From Paucilactobacillus oligofermentans DSM 15707 = LMG 22743 (GTDB taxonomy: Bacteria; Bacillota; Bacilli; Lactobacillales; Lactobacillaceae), in NCBI RefSeq assembly GCF_001434315.1, contig NZ_AZFE01000032.1, positions 124,561-188,560 on the forward strand: 64,000 nt of DNA. Reading direction: 5' to 3'. Position 1 is the stretch's first letter. Each line of letters starts with the position of its first letter. Below the pieces are notes generated by a model. The model saw only the letters and a list, made by a program, of their open reading frames with translations. It ran no database searches and was not told the DNA's origin. Positions 20,301-30,129 of this stretch are shown here, piece by piece. The translations under genes were made by a program, and so were the position numbers.

Positions 20301-21674
20301 AATTATACAAAGGTTTTGTTTGGTGAAAAAAATGTTTATCGTGCTGGAACCATTGGTACGGTCGCCGATAAAACTGCTTATGGATATGTAAAAGCTTACG
20401 AGCGTGATACGGAACAACAAATTCGGGGTGCCGAAATTGATCGATTATCTAAAGGGGCAACCGGAGTTAAACGGACAACTGGACAACATCCAGCCGGAAT
20501 TTTAATTGTGCCGGATTATATGGAAATTTATGATTTTACTCCGGTGCAGTATCCAGCTGAAGATACGAGTGCTGCATGGAAGACAACTCATTTTGATTTC
20601 CATTCGATTCATGACAATATTTTAAAGATGGATATTTTGGGGCATGATGATCCCACGATGATTCGGATGTTACAAGATTTATCTGGAATTGATCCTAAAA
20701 CCATTCCGACTGATGATCCTGGAGTAATGAGTTTATTCTCAAATCCCGATGTATTAGGGGTAACCGAAGAACAAATTTTTTCAAAGACCGGAACCTTGGG
20801 CGTACCTGAATTTGGAACGCGTTTTGTACGAGGAATGCTGGAAGAAACGCATCCTAGTAATTTCTCGGAGCTCCTACAAATTTCAGGATTATCACATGGG
20901 ACTGATGTCTGGTTGGGTAATGCCGAGGAATTAATCAAAAAAGGAATTGCGACAATTGCTAACGTAATTGGTTGTCGTGATAATATTATGACCGATTTAA
21001 TTCATTACGGAATGGATTCTGAAATGGCCTTTCAAATTATGGAACATGTTCGTAAGGGAAAAGGGATTCCAGATGAATGGCAATCTGCGATGAAAGAGTC
21101 AGAAGTTCCTGATTGGTATATTGATTCTTGTTTGAAGATTAAGTATATGTTCCCACGGGCGCATGCGGCAGCTTATATTTTACTAGCTTTGCGGATTGCA
21201 TATTTCAAAGTTTACTTCCCATTGGTTTATTATTGTGCATATTTCTCCGTTCGAGCAGATGATTTTGACATCGTTTCAATGGCGCATGGTAAAGAAGCTG
21301 TTAAAAGTGCGATGGAAGAAATTAATAAAAAGGGTAATGATGCATCAACTAAAGAAAAGAATTTAGTGACGGTATTGGAATTAGCTAATGAAATGTTGGA
21401 ACGTGGGTATAGTTTCAAGATGGTTGATATCGATCGTTCAGATGCATCAGAATGGTTAATTGAAGGAACAACGTTAATTGCGCCGTTTAGTTCAATTCCC
21501 GGATTAGGTTTAAATGTAGCTAAACAAATAGTAGCTGCACGTGAAGAAAAAGAATTCTTGTCAAAAGAAGACTTAGCTAAACGTGGCAAGGTTTCAAAAA
21601 CATTAATCGATTTTATGACGGTTAATCGGGTACTTGATGCATTACCAGACGAAAATCAATTATCTTTATTTTAA
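17364..21674 (+). CDS. polC: DNA polymerase III alpha subunit, PolC type
   Basis: PolC is the leading-strand replicase of low-GC Gram-positives. The 1436-residue chain shows, in order, an N-terminal region, an OB fold (about 230-320), a PHP domain ([16 protein letters not shown], about 332), an inserted DEDD proofreading exonuclease (FDVETTG near 420, with GHNVTFD and later HHRAIFD), a four-Cys zinc module (CPEC...CPDC, about 910-940), and the polymerase active site [10 protein letters not shown] (about 963-972). Start is GTG after GAGGAGG. Ferrochelatase follows with a 33-base gap. Confidence 0.97.
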   Translation: MGLSQHQLFTKLLEQIHFEDSQNEAFSDAEIQRVVVHQISKNWEFTFFFPKVLPFDLFQTFNNALTVGFNSIAKVSFKIVTNEESLVQRDIADYWNFMVSNSGVESPLLGQVADRGVPNVNDDRVTLVTENEIIRDFLMSEAIGQIEETYVQFGFPKFRIHTMVDESASAAQVQALKEAQDKRNVELAAKAAAQTQAMASRSSDTASPVEGPAKLGKNISDKEEVRRMIDITEEERSVVVEGYIFSKEVRTLKSQRQLMIIEITDYTSSITIKKFSRNADDEAQFEAINEGDWIKVRGPVQEDTFMRDLTINAYDLNTVSHPKRQDTAEGEKRVELHLHTTMSQMDATNSIKDFVGQAAKWGHKAIAITDHAGLQGFPEAFAAAKKNNIKMLYGVEANVVDDGVPIGYNSKHVPLKDTEYVIFDVETTGLSAIYDKVIELSAVRMKNGGVLEEFEHFIDPGFHLSETTTNLTSITDDDVRGSKSEEEVFQMFRDFCGDAILAGHNVTFDMGFMNTGYARQGKEPIQNPVIDTLTLARFLHPELKGYRLNTLAKKFGVVLEHHHRAIFDSQTTGNLLHIFLKDAEERYEIEFHDQLNDHMSENDAYKHARPFHVTIFAQTQAGLKNLFKLISLSNIKYFHRVPRIPRSELDKYREGLILGTACSSGEVFTSIMQKGREEALEKAKYYDFIEVQPKAMYAPLIEGELIKDDSNLEEILINMVEIGKELGKPVVATGDAHYLNKEDSIYRKILIHSQGGANPINRYQLPEAHFRTTQEMLDAFSFMGAERAHEIVVENTNLIADMIDDITPLQDKLYTPKMPGAEDEIRSRTMDTAAAWYGNPLPELVQKRIDRELESIIGNGFSVIYLIAQRLVAKSNKDGYLVGSRGSVGSSIVATLTGITEVNPLPPHYRCPECQYSLFYTKGEYSSGFDLPDKTCPDCGALLIKDGHDIPFETFLGFTGNKVPDIDLNFSGDYQAIAHNYTKVLFGEKNVYRAGTIGTVADKTAYGYVKAYERDTEQQIRGAEIDRLSKGATGVKRTTGQHPAGILIVPDYMEIYDFTPVQYPAEDTSAAWKTTHFDFHSIHDNILKMDILGHDDPTMIRMLQDLSGIDPKTIPTDDPGVMSLFSNPDVLGVTEEQIFSKTGTLGVPEFGTRFVRGMLEETHPSNFSELLQISGLSHGTDVWLGNAEELIKKGIATIANVIGCRDNIMTDLIHYGMDSEMAFQIMEHVRKGKGIPDEWQSAMKESEVPDWYIDSCLKIKYMFPRAHAAAYILLALRIAYFKVYFPLVYYCAYFSVRADDFDIVSMAHGKEAVKSAMEEINKKGNDASTKEKNLVTVLELANEMLERGYSFKMVDIDRSDASEWLIEGTTLIAPFSSIPGLGLNVAKQIVAAREEKEFLSKEDLAKRGKVSKTLIDFMTVNRVLDALPDENQLSLF

Positions 21675-21707
21675 TTAATGACGATAAATTTTAAGGTAGG
21701 CGGGGAA

Positions 21708-22643
21708 ATGAAAAAAGGAGTACTGTTGGTTAATTTAGGAACACCTGAAGCACCAACAACTGCAGCAGTAAGAACCTATTTGCGTAAATTTTTAGCTGAT
21801 AAGCGTGTAATTGATATGCCACGCGCATTATGGTTACCAATTTTATATGGCATGATCTTACCAGTTAGGCCGGCTAAATCAGCGGCACTTTATCGTAAAA
21901 TTTGGACAAGCGAAGGGTCACCATTATTGTTGTTTGCGCAACAACAAGCAAAACAATTACAAGTACTATTGCCTGAACAAATCGTTCAATACGCAATGTG
22001 TTATAGTGATCCAACGGTTGATACTGCTTTAGAATCAATGGCAGCTGCAGGAGTAACTGAATTAACTGTGATTCCGTTATATCCACAATATTCAACGACA
22101 ACGATTGGATCAGTATTTGATCAAGTTGCGTCACATTATATGCATTCTATGACACAACCTAAATTGCACCTAGTTGATTCGTTTTATGAAGATGAAAAAT
22201 ATATTCAGATCTTAGTTGATCAGATTAAGCAAGAGTTAATTAATCAGCCAGATGCCCATTTAGTATTTTCATATCATGGTATTCCACAAAAATATGCTGA
22301 TCATGGCGATCCATATCCCAAGCAATGTACAACCACCACAAAACGAGTGATGGATTTGATTGGGGATGTACCATATACACAGTCATACCAATCTAAATTT
22401 GGTCCAAGTCAGTGGTTATTACCGGCGACAGCTCAAACAATGAGAGATTTACCAGGCCAAAATGTAACTAATATTATTGTGATAACACCTGGGTTCGTTG
22501 CAGATTGTCTTGAAACCATCCAAGAAATTGATCATGAAAATCGTGAATATTTCATGGAAAGTGGTGGAAAAAAATTTACTTATATTCATCCATTTAATGG
22601 CAATGAGAAGTTTACAAACTTGTTAGCATCACTAGTTGAGTAG
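21708..22643 (+). CDS. hemH: Ferrochelatase (coproporphyrin/protoporphyrin type)
   Basis: Ferrochelatases insert Fe2+ into a porphyrin. The 311-residue protein begins MKKGVLLVNLGTPEAP and has the metal-binding His in FSYHGIPQKY and the acidic ETIQEIDHE, so the active site looks intact. The ATG at 21708 is preferred for the canonical N terminus. It lies between polC and rimP with no other heme gene nearby. Lactobacilli generally do not make heme, so it may use exogenous porphyrin or serve another metalloporphyrin step. It ends before the strong rimP promoter. Confidence 0.92.
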   Translation: MKKGVLLVNLGTPEAPTTAAVRTYLRKFLADKRVIDMPRALWLPILYGMILPVRPAKSAALYRKIWTSEGSPLLLFAQQQAKQLQVLLPEQIVQYAMCYSDPTVDTALESMAAAGVTELTVIPLYPQYSTTTIGSVFDQVASHYMHSMTQPKLHLVDSFYEDEKYIQILVDQIKQELINQPDAHLVFSYHGIPQKYADHGDPYPKQCTTTTKRVMDLIGDVPYTQSYQSKFGPSQWLLPATAQTMRDLPGQNVTNIIVITPGFVADCLETIQEIDHENREYFMESGGKKFTYIHPFNGNEKFTNLLASLVE

Positions 22644-22655
22644 TTAGTGTAAAAT

Positions 22656-22684
22656 TTGTATCATTAATGTGTATATGTTATAGT
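22656..22684 (+). promoter_or_regulatory. Promoter of the rimP-nusA-infB operon
   Basis: TTGTAT and TATAGT are spaced by 17 bases. Transcription would start near 22691 and pass through the hairpin at 22711-22737 before reaching rimP. Confidence 0.7.
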
Positions 22685-22710
22685 AGGTAAGTAAATTAAA
22701 ACTCGTTAAC

Positions 22711-22737
22711 GAGTGAGCAGAAATGCTCGCTCTTTTT
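22711..22737 (+). terminator. Leader attenuator before rimP (also end of hemH transcript)
   Basis: GAGTGAGCA and TGCTCGCTC form a 9 bp stem capped by a GAAA tetraloop and followed by five Ts. It lies downstream of the rimP promoter, so it can prematurely end the nusA operon transcript. Confidence 0.8.
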
Positions 22738-22763
22738 ATTGCAAAAATACTGGAGGTGCTCAG

Positions 22764-23237
22764 GTGAGTGGTGTTGTGGAAACAGTTACGGAGCTAGTAA
22801 TGCCAATCATTAGCGAACAAAATTTTGAATTATATGATTTGGAGTTTGTTAAAGAAGGTCAAAGCTGGTTCTTAAGAGTTTACATTGATAAGCCTGGTGG
22901 GATTACAATTGAAGAATGTGCCATAGTAAGTGATTATCTTAGCGAAAAACTTGATGGAATTGAACCAGATCCAATTCCCCAAGCATACTTCTTAGAGGTT
23001 TCATCACCAGGCGCTGAGCGTCAATTGAAAAAGCCTAAGGATTACGAAAGTGCCGTTAATGAATATATTAATGTGTCACTATATCAAGCTATCAATGGTA
23101 GCAAGATTTATGAAGGAACCCTCATTGAATTATCTGATGATGAATTAACACTAGATTATCTAGATAAGACTCGTCATAAGAAAATTACAATTGATCGTTC
23201 TAAAATTGCCAAAGCCAGATTAGCAATTAAGTTTTAA
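22764..23237 (+). CDS. rimP: Ribosome maturation factor RimP
   Basis: RimP assists 30S assembly. The 157-residue protein has the two family blocks, [20 protein letters not shown] with [12 protein letters not shown], and [13 protein letters not shown], followed by the C-terminal SH3-like domain. The GTG at 22764 follows TGGAGGTG at proper spacing. It opens the rimP-nusA-rnpM-ylxQ-infB-rbfA operon. Confidence 0.94.
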   Translation: MSGVVETVTELVMPIISEQNFELYDLEFVKEGQSWFLRVYIDKPGGITIEECAIVSDYLSEKLDGIEPDPIPQAYFLEVSSPGAERQLKKPKDYESAVNEYINVSLYQAINGSKIYEGTLIELSDDELTLDYLDKTRHKKITIDRSKIAKARLAIKF

Positions 23238-23255
23238 ATCAAAGGAGTTGTAAAC

Positions 23256-24326
23256 ATGAATAAGGAATTAGTTGGAGCTTTAGATGCTCTTGAAAAAGAA
23301 AAAGGAATTAAAAAAGAAATTGTAATTGAAGCTTTAGAAGCCGCTTTAGTTTCTGCTTTTAAACGTAATTATGATCAAGCACAAAACGTTGAAGTTGATT
23401 TTGATGCAGTTAAGGGTAATATCAAGGTATACGCAGTTAAAACGGTTGTTGAAGAAGTAGAAGATGAACAACAACAAGTTAGCCTTGAAGGTGCGTTAAA
23501 AGTTAGTCGTGGTTATGAATTAGGCGATGAAATTCGCTATGAAGTTACACCACAAAACTTTGGCCGAATTGCAGCTCAAACAGCTAAACAAGTCATCATG
23601 CAACGAGTTCACGAAGCCGAACGTAATGTCGTTTTTGAAAAATATAGTGAATACGAAAACGAAATTGTTACAGGTGAAGTTGAACGCCAAGATAGTCGTT
23701 TTATCTACGTTAGTTTAGGAAACGTTGAAGCAGTAATGCCAGTTTCAGAACAAATGCCTAACGAAAATTATAAAATGCATGATCGAATTCAAGTCTTTGT
23801 ATCAAAAGTTGAAAATAGCACTAAGGGACCTCAAGTGTTCGTTAGTCGGACTGCACCTGAACTTTTGAAACGATTATTTGAAAAAGAAGTGCCTGAAATT
23901 TATGATGGAGTAGTTGAGATTATGTCAATTGCTCGTGAAGCAGGTGATCGTGCGAAGGTTGCAGTTCGTTCAAACGATGAAAATGTCGATCCAGTTGGGA
24001 CGGCAGTTGGTCCTAAGGGTCAACGGGTTCAAGTAATTGTCAACGAACTTGGTGGCGAGAACATGGATATTGTTGAATGGATTGATGATCCAGCTCGTTA
24101 CATTGCGAATGCTTTGAATCCAGCTGAAGTTTTAGATGTAATTTTTGATCCAGAAAATGAACGTGCATGTACGGTTATTGTTCCGGATTATCAATTATCA
24201 TTAGCAATTGGTAAGCGTGGCCAAAATGCTCGTTTAGCAGCTCGTTTAACTAATTATAAGATTGATATCAAACCAGAATCAGAAATGTCTGATTCCGCAC
24301 CAGCAGAAGAAAACACTGAAGCTTAA
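23256..24326 (+). CDS. nusA: Transcription termination/antitermination factor NusA
   Basis: NusA binds RNA polymerase and modulates pausing, termination and antitermination. The 356-residue short Gram-positive form has an N-terminal RNAP-binding domain (residues 1-125), an S1 domain (about 135-200) and two KH domains (VGTAVGPKGQRVQVIVNELG and LAIGKRGQNARLAARLT), and lacks the C-terminal acidic repeats of E. coli. AAAGGAG precedes the ATG. A hairpin attenuator in the operon leader could make its expression self-sensing. Confidence 0.97.
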   Translation: MNKELVGALDALEKEKGIKKEIVIEALEAALVSAFKRNYDQAQNVEVDFDAVKGNIKVYAVKTVVEEVEDEQQQVSLEGALKVSRGYELGDEIRYEVTPQNFGRIAAQTAKQVIMQRVHEAERNVVFEKYSEYENEIVTGEVERQDSRFIYVSLGNVEAVMPVSEQMPNENYKMHDRIQVFVSKVENSTKGPQVFVSRTAPELLKRLFEKEVPEIYDGVVEIMSIAREAGDRAKVAVRSNDENVDPVGTAVGPKGQRVQVIVNELGGENMDIVEWIDDPARYIANALNPAEVLDVIFDPENERACTVIVPDYQLSLAIGKRGQNARLAARLTNYKIDIKPESEMSDSAPAEENTEA

Positions 24327-24354
24327 CAGTTATATGACAAAGAGGTGAGTTACG

Positions 24355-24651
24355 TTGAAACAGCGAAAAATACCAATGCGTAAAGATATCGTGACTGGCG
24401 AAATGATGGAAAAGAAAGAGTTAATTCGTGTTGTACGTAACAAGGAGAATGAAGTTTCTCTTGATCCGACTGGTAAAAAGCCAGGTCGAGGTGCGTATGT
24501 TATGATTAACGTTGATATTGTTAAAAAAGCATTTAAAAATCGAACTTTTGATAAAGTGTTTGAAACAAAAATTGACGATTCTTTCTATGAAGAATTAATC
24601 GAGTATGTTGATCATCAACAAGCTCGTCGCGAGTTATTTAAAAATGAATAA
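24355..24651 (+). CDS. rnpM: YlxR/RnpM family RNase P modulator
   Basis: This 98-residue basic protein shows the DUF448 pattern KIPMRKDIVTGEMMEKKELI and DPTGKKPGRGAYV. In Bacillus YlxR (RnpM) binds RNase P RNA and tunes its activity. The start is TTG after AAAGAGGTGAG. Located between nusA and ylxQ as in most Firmicutes; the ylxQ start lies 8 bases inside its end. Confidence 0.9.
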   Translation: MKQRKIPMRKDIVTGEMMEKKELIRVVRNKENEVSLDPTGKKPGRGAYVMINVDIVKKAFKNRTFDKVFETKIDDSFYEELIEYVDHQQARRELFKNE

Positions 24652-24949
24652 TGAGCAAAAAGCCTTGAATTTACTTGGGTTAACAAGACGTGCTGGAGAA
24701 TTAATCTCTAGTGAAGATATAGTTCTTAGAGCCGTTAAGAGTCGAAAAGTAGCGTTTGTATTTATTGCAAAAGATGCTGGGGCTTCAACAAGTAAAAAAT
24801 TTCAAGATAAGTGTAATTTTTATAAAATAAGTTATGATTTATCATTTACAAAAGAACAACTGAATCAAGCAACCGGTCAACTTAGGACAGTCTATGGGGT
24901 AACCCAAAATGGATTTGCTAAAAAGTTCAAGGAGTTGCTAACTATGTAA
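24644..24949 (+). CDS. L7Ae-family K-turn RNA-binding protein (YlxQ-like)
   Basis: This 101-residue protein of the L7Ae/L30e fold begins MNNEQKALNLLGLTRRAGEL and contains FVFIAKDAGASTSKKFQDKC. The ATG at 24644 overlaps the end of rnpM, giving the usual family N terminus; an upstream in-frame codon is less likely. YlxQ proteins bind kink-turn RNAs, and their role in the nusA-infB operon is not settled. Confidence 0.9.
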   Translation: MNNEQKALNLLGLTRRAGELISSEDIVLRAVKSRKVAFVFIAKDAGASTSKKFQDKCNFYKISYDLSFTKEQLNQATGQLRTVYGVTQNGFAKKFKELLTM

Positions 24950-24964
24950 AAGGAGAGTGAACAC

Positions 24965-27706
24965 ATGGCTAAAGAACGAATTTATGAACTAGCAAAAGAA
25001 TTAAATGTTGAAAGTAAAGTGGTCATTGATGCTGCAACTAAAAAGGGTATCTCTGTAAAGAATCACATGTCTTCAATTGAAGATAAAGATGCTGCTACAA
25101 TTAAGCAATCAATCAAAGGGGGAGCAAGTGCTCCTGCTAAGAAAACGAGTGCACCTGTTAAGCCAACATCAAGTAGTACAGCTGTTAAGCCAGCTTCATC
25201 AACAAATAATGTGAGCCACTCATCTAATAACAGCTCACGTCCACAATCAAACGGACAAAGCCGTCCATCAAGCAACAGCTCACGTCCACAATCAAACGGA
25301 CAAAACCGTCCATCAAACAACAGCTCACGTCCACAATCAAACGGACAAAGTCGTCCATCAAGTAACAGTTCACATCCACAATCAAATGGACAAAGTCGTC
25401 CATCAAATAACGGTTCACGTCCACAAACAAACGGACAAAGTCGTCCATCAAACAACGGTTCACGTCCACAAACAAACGGACAAAGTCGTCCATCAAACAA
25501 TGGTTCACGTCCACAATCAGGTGGACAAAGCCGTCCATCAAACAACGGTTCACGTCCACAATCAGGTGGACAAAGCCGTCCATCAAACAACGGTTCACGT
25601 CCACAATCAGGTGGACAAAGCCGTCCATCAAACAACAGCTCACGTCCACAATCAGGTGGACAAAGCCGTCCATCAAATAACAGTTCACGTCCACAATCAG
25701 GTGGACAAAGCCGTCCATCAACTAGTAGTTCGCGTCCACAGGGTTCTAGTAATGGTGGCGGTCGTTTTGGCGGTAGTTTAAATTCCGGTGGTAATGGTGG
25801 TGGCGGTAATAGTAGCCGTCGTGGTAAAGGTGGTTACCGTGGTAACAACCAAAACCGTTATACTAAGAAGAAGAAAATCAAAACTAATGGACGGATTAAG
25901 GAAACGGCTGTTCAAACGCCTGCTCCTACTCGTAAAGAACGTCCATTGCCAGAAACTTTAGTTTATTCTGTTGGAATGAATGCACAAGATTTGGGAAAGG
26001 TTTTACATCGCGAACCAGCTGAATTGATCAAGAAATTGTTCATGCTTGGTGTGATGGTTAACCAAAATCAATCATTGGATTCAGATACAATTGAAATTTT
26101 GGCTGCCGATTATGGGATTGAAGCTGAACAAAAAGCAGAAGTCGATGTAGCTGATATTGATAAGTTCTTTGATGAAGAACAAGAAAACCTTGTTGATGCT
26201 ACACCACGTCCACCTGTAGTTACAGTTATGGGACATGTCGATCATGGTAAGACAACCTTACTAGATAAACTTCGTCATACTCATGTTACAGATGGTGAAG
26301 CTGGTGGAATCACACAAGCAATTGGTGCTTATCAAGTAAATTACAACGATAAGATGATTACATTCTTGGATACTCCAGGACATGCTGCTTTTACTGAAAT
26401 GCGTGCTCGTGGTGCCAACGTTACTGATATCACTGTGCTAGTTGTTGCTGCTGATGATGGTGTAATGCCACAAACTATCGAAGCAATTAACCATGCTAAA
26501 GCTGCTGGAACACCAATTATTGTTGCAGTTAATAAAATTGATAAACCAGATGCTAATCCTGATCATGTAACTGAACAATTAGCTGCTTATGATTTGGTTC
26601 CTGAATCATGGGGTGGAGATACAATCTTTGTTAAGATTTCAGCTAAAATGGGTGAAAATCTTGATGAATTATTAGACATGATTTTACTTCAAGCAGAAGT
26701 GCTTGAGTTAAAGGCTAATCCTAATCAACGTGCTGCCGGTTCAGTTGTTGAAGCTCGATTAGATAAGGGTAAAGGAACAGTTGCTACTTTACTAATTCAA
26801 CAAGGAACGATGCATGTTGGGGATCCAGTCGTAGTTGGTAACACCTACGGACGAGTTCGTACCATGACTAACGAAAATGGTCGTCGAATTAAGATTGCAA
26901 CACCATCAACTCCAGTTGAAATTACTGGATTGAGCGGTGTGCCAGATGCTGGTGATCGTTTTGTCGTCTTTGAAGATGAAAAAACTGCTCGTACTGCAGG
27001 TGAAGAACGTGCTAAGCGTGCTTTACTTAAAGAACGTGCTAATACAACCCATGTTACTTTGGACAACTTGTTTGATTCCCTTAAAGAAGGCGAATTGAAG
27101 TCAGTACCTGTAATTATTAAGGCTGATGTTCAAGGTTCCGTTGAAGCTCTTGCACAAAGCTTGAAGAAGATTAAAGTTGATGGTGTTAAGGTAGATATTA
27201 TTCATACTGCCGTTGGTGCTATTAATGAAAGTGATGTTACATTAGCTGAAGCTTCAAATGCGATTATCATTGGCTTTAATGTACGTCCAACTCCACAAGC
27301 TAAGGTACAAGTAGAATCTGGCGAAGTTGATGTTCGTCTTCATCGTGTTATCTATAACGCAATTGATGAAGTTGAGTCAGCTATGAAGGGTATGCTTGAA
27401 CCAGTCTATGTCGAAGAAGTAACTGGTGAAGTTGAAATTAAGGAACTTTATAAAGTTTCTAAAATTGGTACAATTGCAGGTGGAATGGTCACTACTGGCC
27501 GGATTACCCGTGATGCTGGAATCCGCTTGATTCGTGATGGCGTTGTAATTTATGAAGGTAAGCTTGGTAGTTTGAAGCGCTTCAAGGATGACGTTAAGGA
27601 AGTTAAGGCTGGATTTGATCTTGGATTAACAGTTGAAAACTACAATGATATCAAGGTAGACGATGTGATTGAAGCTTATGTTATGAAAGAAGTCCCAGTA
27701 GAATAA
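24965..27706 (+). CDS. infB: Translation initiation factor IF-2
   Basis: IF-2 delivers fMet-tRNA to the ribosome. The 913-residue protein has an N-terminal helical domain ([20 protein letters not shown]), then a low-complexity linker (about residues 50-300) dominated by 11 tandem 15-residue units, a second IF2_N region, and the GTPase core: [19 protein letters not shown] and NKID, followed by the C-terminal barrels ending [11 protein letters not shown]. The linker is the only unusual part; Ser, Arg, Pro, Gln, Asn and Gly make up nearly all of it. AAAGGAG precedes the ATG. Confidence 0.97.
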   Translation: MAKERIYELAKELNVESKVVIDAATKKGISVKNHMSSIEDKDAATIKQSIKGGASAPAKKTSAPVKPTSSSTAVKPASSTNNVSHSSNNSSRPQSNGQSRPSSNSSRPQSNGQNRPSNNSSRPQSNGQSRPSSNSSHPQSNGQSRPSNNGSRPQTNGQSRPSNNGSRPQTNGQSRPSNNGSRPQSGGQSRPSNNGSRPQSGGQSRPSNNGSRPQSGGQSRPSNNSSRPQSGGQSRPSNNSSRPQSGGQSRPSTSSSRPQGSSNGGGRFGGSLNSGGNGGGGNSSRRGKGGYRGNNQNRYTKKKKIKTNGRIKETAVQTPAPTRKERPLPETLVYSVGMNAQDLGKVLHREPAELIKKLFMLGVMVNQNQSLDSDTIEILAADYGIEAEQKAEVDVADIDKFFDEEQENLVDATPRPPVVTVMGHVDHGKTTLLDKLRHTHVTDGEAGGITQAIGAYQVNYNDKMITFLDTPGHAAFTEMRARGANVTDITVLVVAADDGVMPQTIEAINHAKAAGTPIIVAVNKIDKPDANPDHVTEQLAAYDLVPESWGGDTIFVKISAKMGENLDELLDMILLQAEVLELKANPNQRAAGSVVEARLDKGKGTVATLLIQQGTMHVGDPVVVGNTYGRVRTMTNENGRRIKIATPSTPVEITGLSGVPDAGDRFVVFEDEKTARTAGEERAKRALLKERANTTHVTLDNLFDSLKEGELKSVPVIIKADVQGSVEALAQSLKKIKVDGVKVDIIHTAVGAINESDVTLAEASNAIIIGFNVRPTPQAKVQVESGEVDVRLHRVIYNAIDEVESAMKGMLEPVYVEEVTGEVEIKELYKVSKIGTIAGGMVTTGRITRDAGIRLIRDGVVIYEGKLGSLKRFKDDVKEVKAGFDLGLTVENYNDIKVDDVIEAYVMKEVPVE
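25229..25723 (+). repeat. Tandem repeat, 11 x 45 bp, inside infB
   Basis: Eleven in-frame units of 15 codons encode variants of [15 protein letters not shown], with a partial twelfth copy after 25723. Early units read SNG and later ones TNG then SGG, a gradient typical of slippage or unequal crossing-over. Synonymous sites are also highly similar, so the expansion is recent. Confidence 0.95.
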
Positions 27707-27738
27707 TAGTTATCCATTAATCAAAGGAGGTTCTTGAG

Positions 27739-28095
27739 ATGGCAGATAAACGTTATCGCGTTGGTCGTTTGAGTCAAGAAATTCAAAAAGAGGTTAACGA
27801 CATTTTATTAAAACGTGTTCGTGACCCTCGCGTTGAAGGAATCACAGTTACTGGTGTCGAAGTAACTGGAGACCTCCAACAAGCAACCATCTATTACAGT
27901 ATTTTGTCTGATAAAGCATCTGATGCTTCAAAGGCACAAACTGGCTTAGAAAAATCTTCAGGATTAATTCGGAGCGAGTTAGGTTCACGCTTAACAATTT
28001 ATAAAACTCCTGAATTGATTTTTGAACAAGATCGTTCAGTTGCATACGGTTCTCGAATCGATCAACTTTTGAATGATATGCACAAAAGAGAATAA
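27739..28095 (+). CDS. rbfA: Ribosome-binding factor A
   Basis: RbfA acts in late 30S maturation and cold adaptation. The 118-residue KH-fold protein has RVGRLSQEIQKEVNDILL at its start and LIFEQDRSVAYGSRIDQLL at its end, both typical. AAAGGAGGT lies upstream of the ATG. It is the last gene of the nusA-infB operon, followed by a strong terminator. Confidence 0.95.
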   Translation: MADKRYRVGRLSQEIQKEVNDILLKRVRDPRVEGITVTGVEVTGDLQQATIYYSILSDKASDASKAQTGLEKSSGLIRSELGSRLTIYKTPELIFEQDRSVAYGSRIDQLLNDMHKRE

Positions 28096-28102
28096 TTGAA
28101 AT

Positions 28103-28144
28103 AATACTTAATGACTATTAATCATAGTTATTAAGTATTTTTTT
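28103..28144 (+). terminator. Terminator of the rimP-rbfA operon
   Basis: A 16 bp, nearly perfect stem (AATACTTAATGACTAT / ATAGTTATTAAGTATT) with a 5-base loop and T tail. Confidence 0.9.
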
Positions 28145-28220
28145 ATCTTTATTTTAAATAAAACTATTACGACTTTTATGGTCATTTCCTGTATACTTAA
28201 TGACTGTTGGAGGAATTATC

Positions 28221-29126
28221 ATGAATGGAATTATTCCCTTATTTAAAGAACGCGGTATGACTAGTCACGATTGTGTTAGTAAGTTACGTAAAATTTTGCA
28301 TACAAAAAAAGTTGGTCATTCAGGAACCCTGGATCCCAATGTTGATGGCGTTTTACCAATTGCAATTGGTAGTGCAACTAAAGTAGTTGAGCTATTGATG
28401 GAATCTGGCAAGATGTACAAAGGTGAGTTATTAATTGGTTATGCTACTGATACGCAAGACTTAGATGGAGAAATTATTGAAACTAAGTCTTTAACTCAGG
28501 CATTTACTGATGAACAAATTATCGAACAAATGAAACAATTAACTGGTGATATTATTCAAATTCCACCAATGTATTCGGCAATTAAAGTTAATGGGCGAAA
28601 ATTGTATGAGTATGCGCGTGCGGGTGAAACGGTTGAACGACCAGAGCGGCATATTAATATTTCTCGTTTTGATTTGGTATCATCGACTTATGATGCTGAC
28701 AGCCAGCAACAACGAGTTAGATTTGAAGCTGAATGTAGCAAAGGAACATATATTCGAACCTTAGCAGTTGATTTGGCAGCACGCTTAGGTTATCCTGGCG
28801 TGATGAGTGATTTAACGCGTGTTAAGAGTGGTGGCTTTACAATTAATCAAGCGGTAAAATTAGCTGAAGTTCAAGCTGCCATGGATAATGAAACCATTGA
28901 CGAACTATTAAATCCGATTGATATTGTCTTAACTCAATATCCAAAAATTAATTTAACGGATATACAATGGAAAGGCGTTCAAAACGGTATGTGGATGCGT
29001 CTATCTGAGATTGATAGTGAAGCAGAAACCGTTGCGATGCGTTATCACAATGAAATTAAAGCGTTATATTTACGACATGACGCAGAGAACTGCTATAAAC
29101 CACTGAAGATGTTTTCAGTCAAATAG
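28221..29126 (+). CDS. truB: tRNA pseudouridine(55) synthase
   Basis: TruB converts U55 of the T arm to pseudouridine. The 301-residue protein shows HSGTLDPNVDGVLPIAIG with the catalytic Asp, KMYKGELLIGYATDTQDLDG, and CSKGTYIRTLAVDL. The start at ATG 28221 follows TTGGAGG; an upstream in-frame ATG at 28200 overlaps the promoter-like TATACT and is rejected. RibF follows after 11 bases. Confidence 0.95.
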   Translation: MNGIIPLFKERGMTSHDCVSKLRKILHTKKVGHSGTLDPNVDGVLPIAIGSATKVVELLMESGKMYKGELLIGYATDTQDLDGEIIETKSLTQAFTDEQIIEQMKQLTGDIIQIPPMYSAIKVNGRKLYEYARAGETVERPERHINISRFDLVSSTYDADSQQQRVRFEAECSKGTYIRTLAVDLAARLGYPGVMSDLTRVKSGGFTINQAVKLAEVQAAMDNETIDELLNPIDIVLTQYPKINLTDIQWKGVQNGMWMRLSEIDSEAETVAMRYHNEIKALYLRHDAENCYKPLKMFSVK

Positions 29127-29137
29127 GAAGTGAAATT

Positions 29138-30079
29138 TTGAAAGTAATTAACTTACATCAACCTTTTGAACAAAACAAAATTCCTGCAGGAAAAGTGGTA
29201 CTTGCGATGGGATTTTTTGATGGGGTTCACCGAGGCCATCAAGCAGTTATTGCGAAAGCACGGCAGCGAGCGAATGAATTAAAATTACCGCTAGCTGTAC
29301 TGACTTATGATCACCACCCATCAATTGTCTATACGACAACTAACCAACAGCAAACTTATTTATCAACATTACCAAGAAAATTGGAACTACTTGAACAGCA
29401 GGGCGTAGATTTAACTTATGTAGTTAGTTTTACTTCTGCGTTATCCGAGTTAGCACCACAACAATTTGTAGATGATTACTTAGTTAGATTTCATGTGGCT
29501 GCTGCAGTTGCAGGGTTTGATCATACTTATGGCCCCAAAGAAACGGCGACGATGGATAAATTAATCGGATATGCTCAGGGTCGGTTTGAAGTTATAGTGG
29601 TAGATAGTGCTAATGATGAAAATATAAAAATTAGTTCAACTAGAATTCGTGAGACTTTAGATGATGGTCAAATAATTGCTGCTAATAAGTTATTTGGGTA
29701 TCAATATCAAACGACTGGGTTAGTAGTTCATGGTGAGGCGAGAGGAAGGACGTTAGGTTTTCCAACAGCTAATATTGATTGGCCAATTAATGAGCAGATA
29801 CCACACATTGGCGTTTATACCGTTCAATTAAAGATTGGTGATCATTGGTATAATGGAATGGCATCAATTGGACATAATGTAACGTTTGGAGATGCTCGTC
29901 CTAAAACTTTAGAAATTAACTTATTTGATTTTAATCAAGCAATTTATGGTGAAAATGTTGTTGTTCGCTGGATATCATGGTTACGAGATGAAGTTAAATA
30001 TACAACAGTTGAAAATTTAGTTTTGCAATTAAAGCAAGATGAAATTGACAGTCGAACTATTTTTAAAAATCAAAAATAA
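29138..30079 (+). CDS. ribF: Bifunctional riboflavin kinase / FAD synthetase
   Basis: RibF makes FMN and FAD from riboflavin. The N-terminal nucleotidyltransferase domain has GFFDGVHRGHQ and ISSTRIRE; the C-terminal kinase domain has GEARGRTLGFPTANI and later DARPKTLEINLFDF. Length 313 is normal. Start is TTG after AGGAAGTG. The FMN and FAD made here would supply the flavoproteins of the 52-59 kb module, a metabolic and not a genetic link. Confidence 0.95.
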   Translation: MKVINLHQPFEQNKIPAGKVVLAMGFFDGVHRGHQAVIAKARQRANELKLPLAVLTYDHHPSIVYTTTNQQQTYLSTLPRKLELLEQQGVDLTYVVSFTSALSELAPQQFVDDYLVRFHVAAAVAGFDHTYGPKETATMDKLIGYAQGRFEVIVVDSANDENIKISSTRIRETLDDGQIIAANKLFGYQYQTTGLVVHGEARGRTLGFPTANIDWPINEQIPHIGVYTVQLKIGDHWYNGMASIGHNVTFGDARPKTLEINLFDFNQAIYGENVVVRWISWLRDEVKYTTVENLVLQLKQDEIDSRTIFKNQK

Positions 30080-30083
30080 TAAT

Positions 30084-30122
30084 AAAAGCACGATAACCTT
30101 TGATGGTTATCGTGCTTTTTTT
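30084..30122. terminator. Terminator between ribF and the Fur-family gene
   Basis: A 15 bp perfect stem (AAAAGCACGATAACC and complement) with a 6-base loop and T tail. It can act on both converging transcripts. Confidence 0.93.
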
Positions 30123-30129
30123 GAATAAT

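Noticed and set aside
25229-25723. Tandem 45 bp repeats considered as a CRISPR array
   Set aside because: The repeats are contiguous without unique spacers, keep the infB reading frame and lie in the known IF-2 linker.
25063-25781. Long open frames on both strands across the infB repeat
   Set aside because: They are by-products of the 45 bp repeat, whose lack of stops in other frames is copied with each unit. No ribosome sites and no conserved domain.
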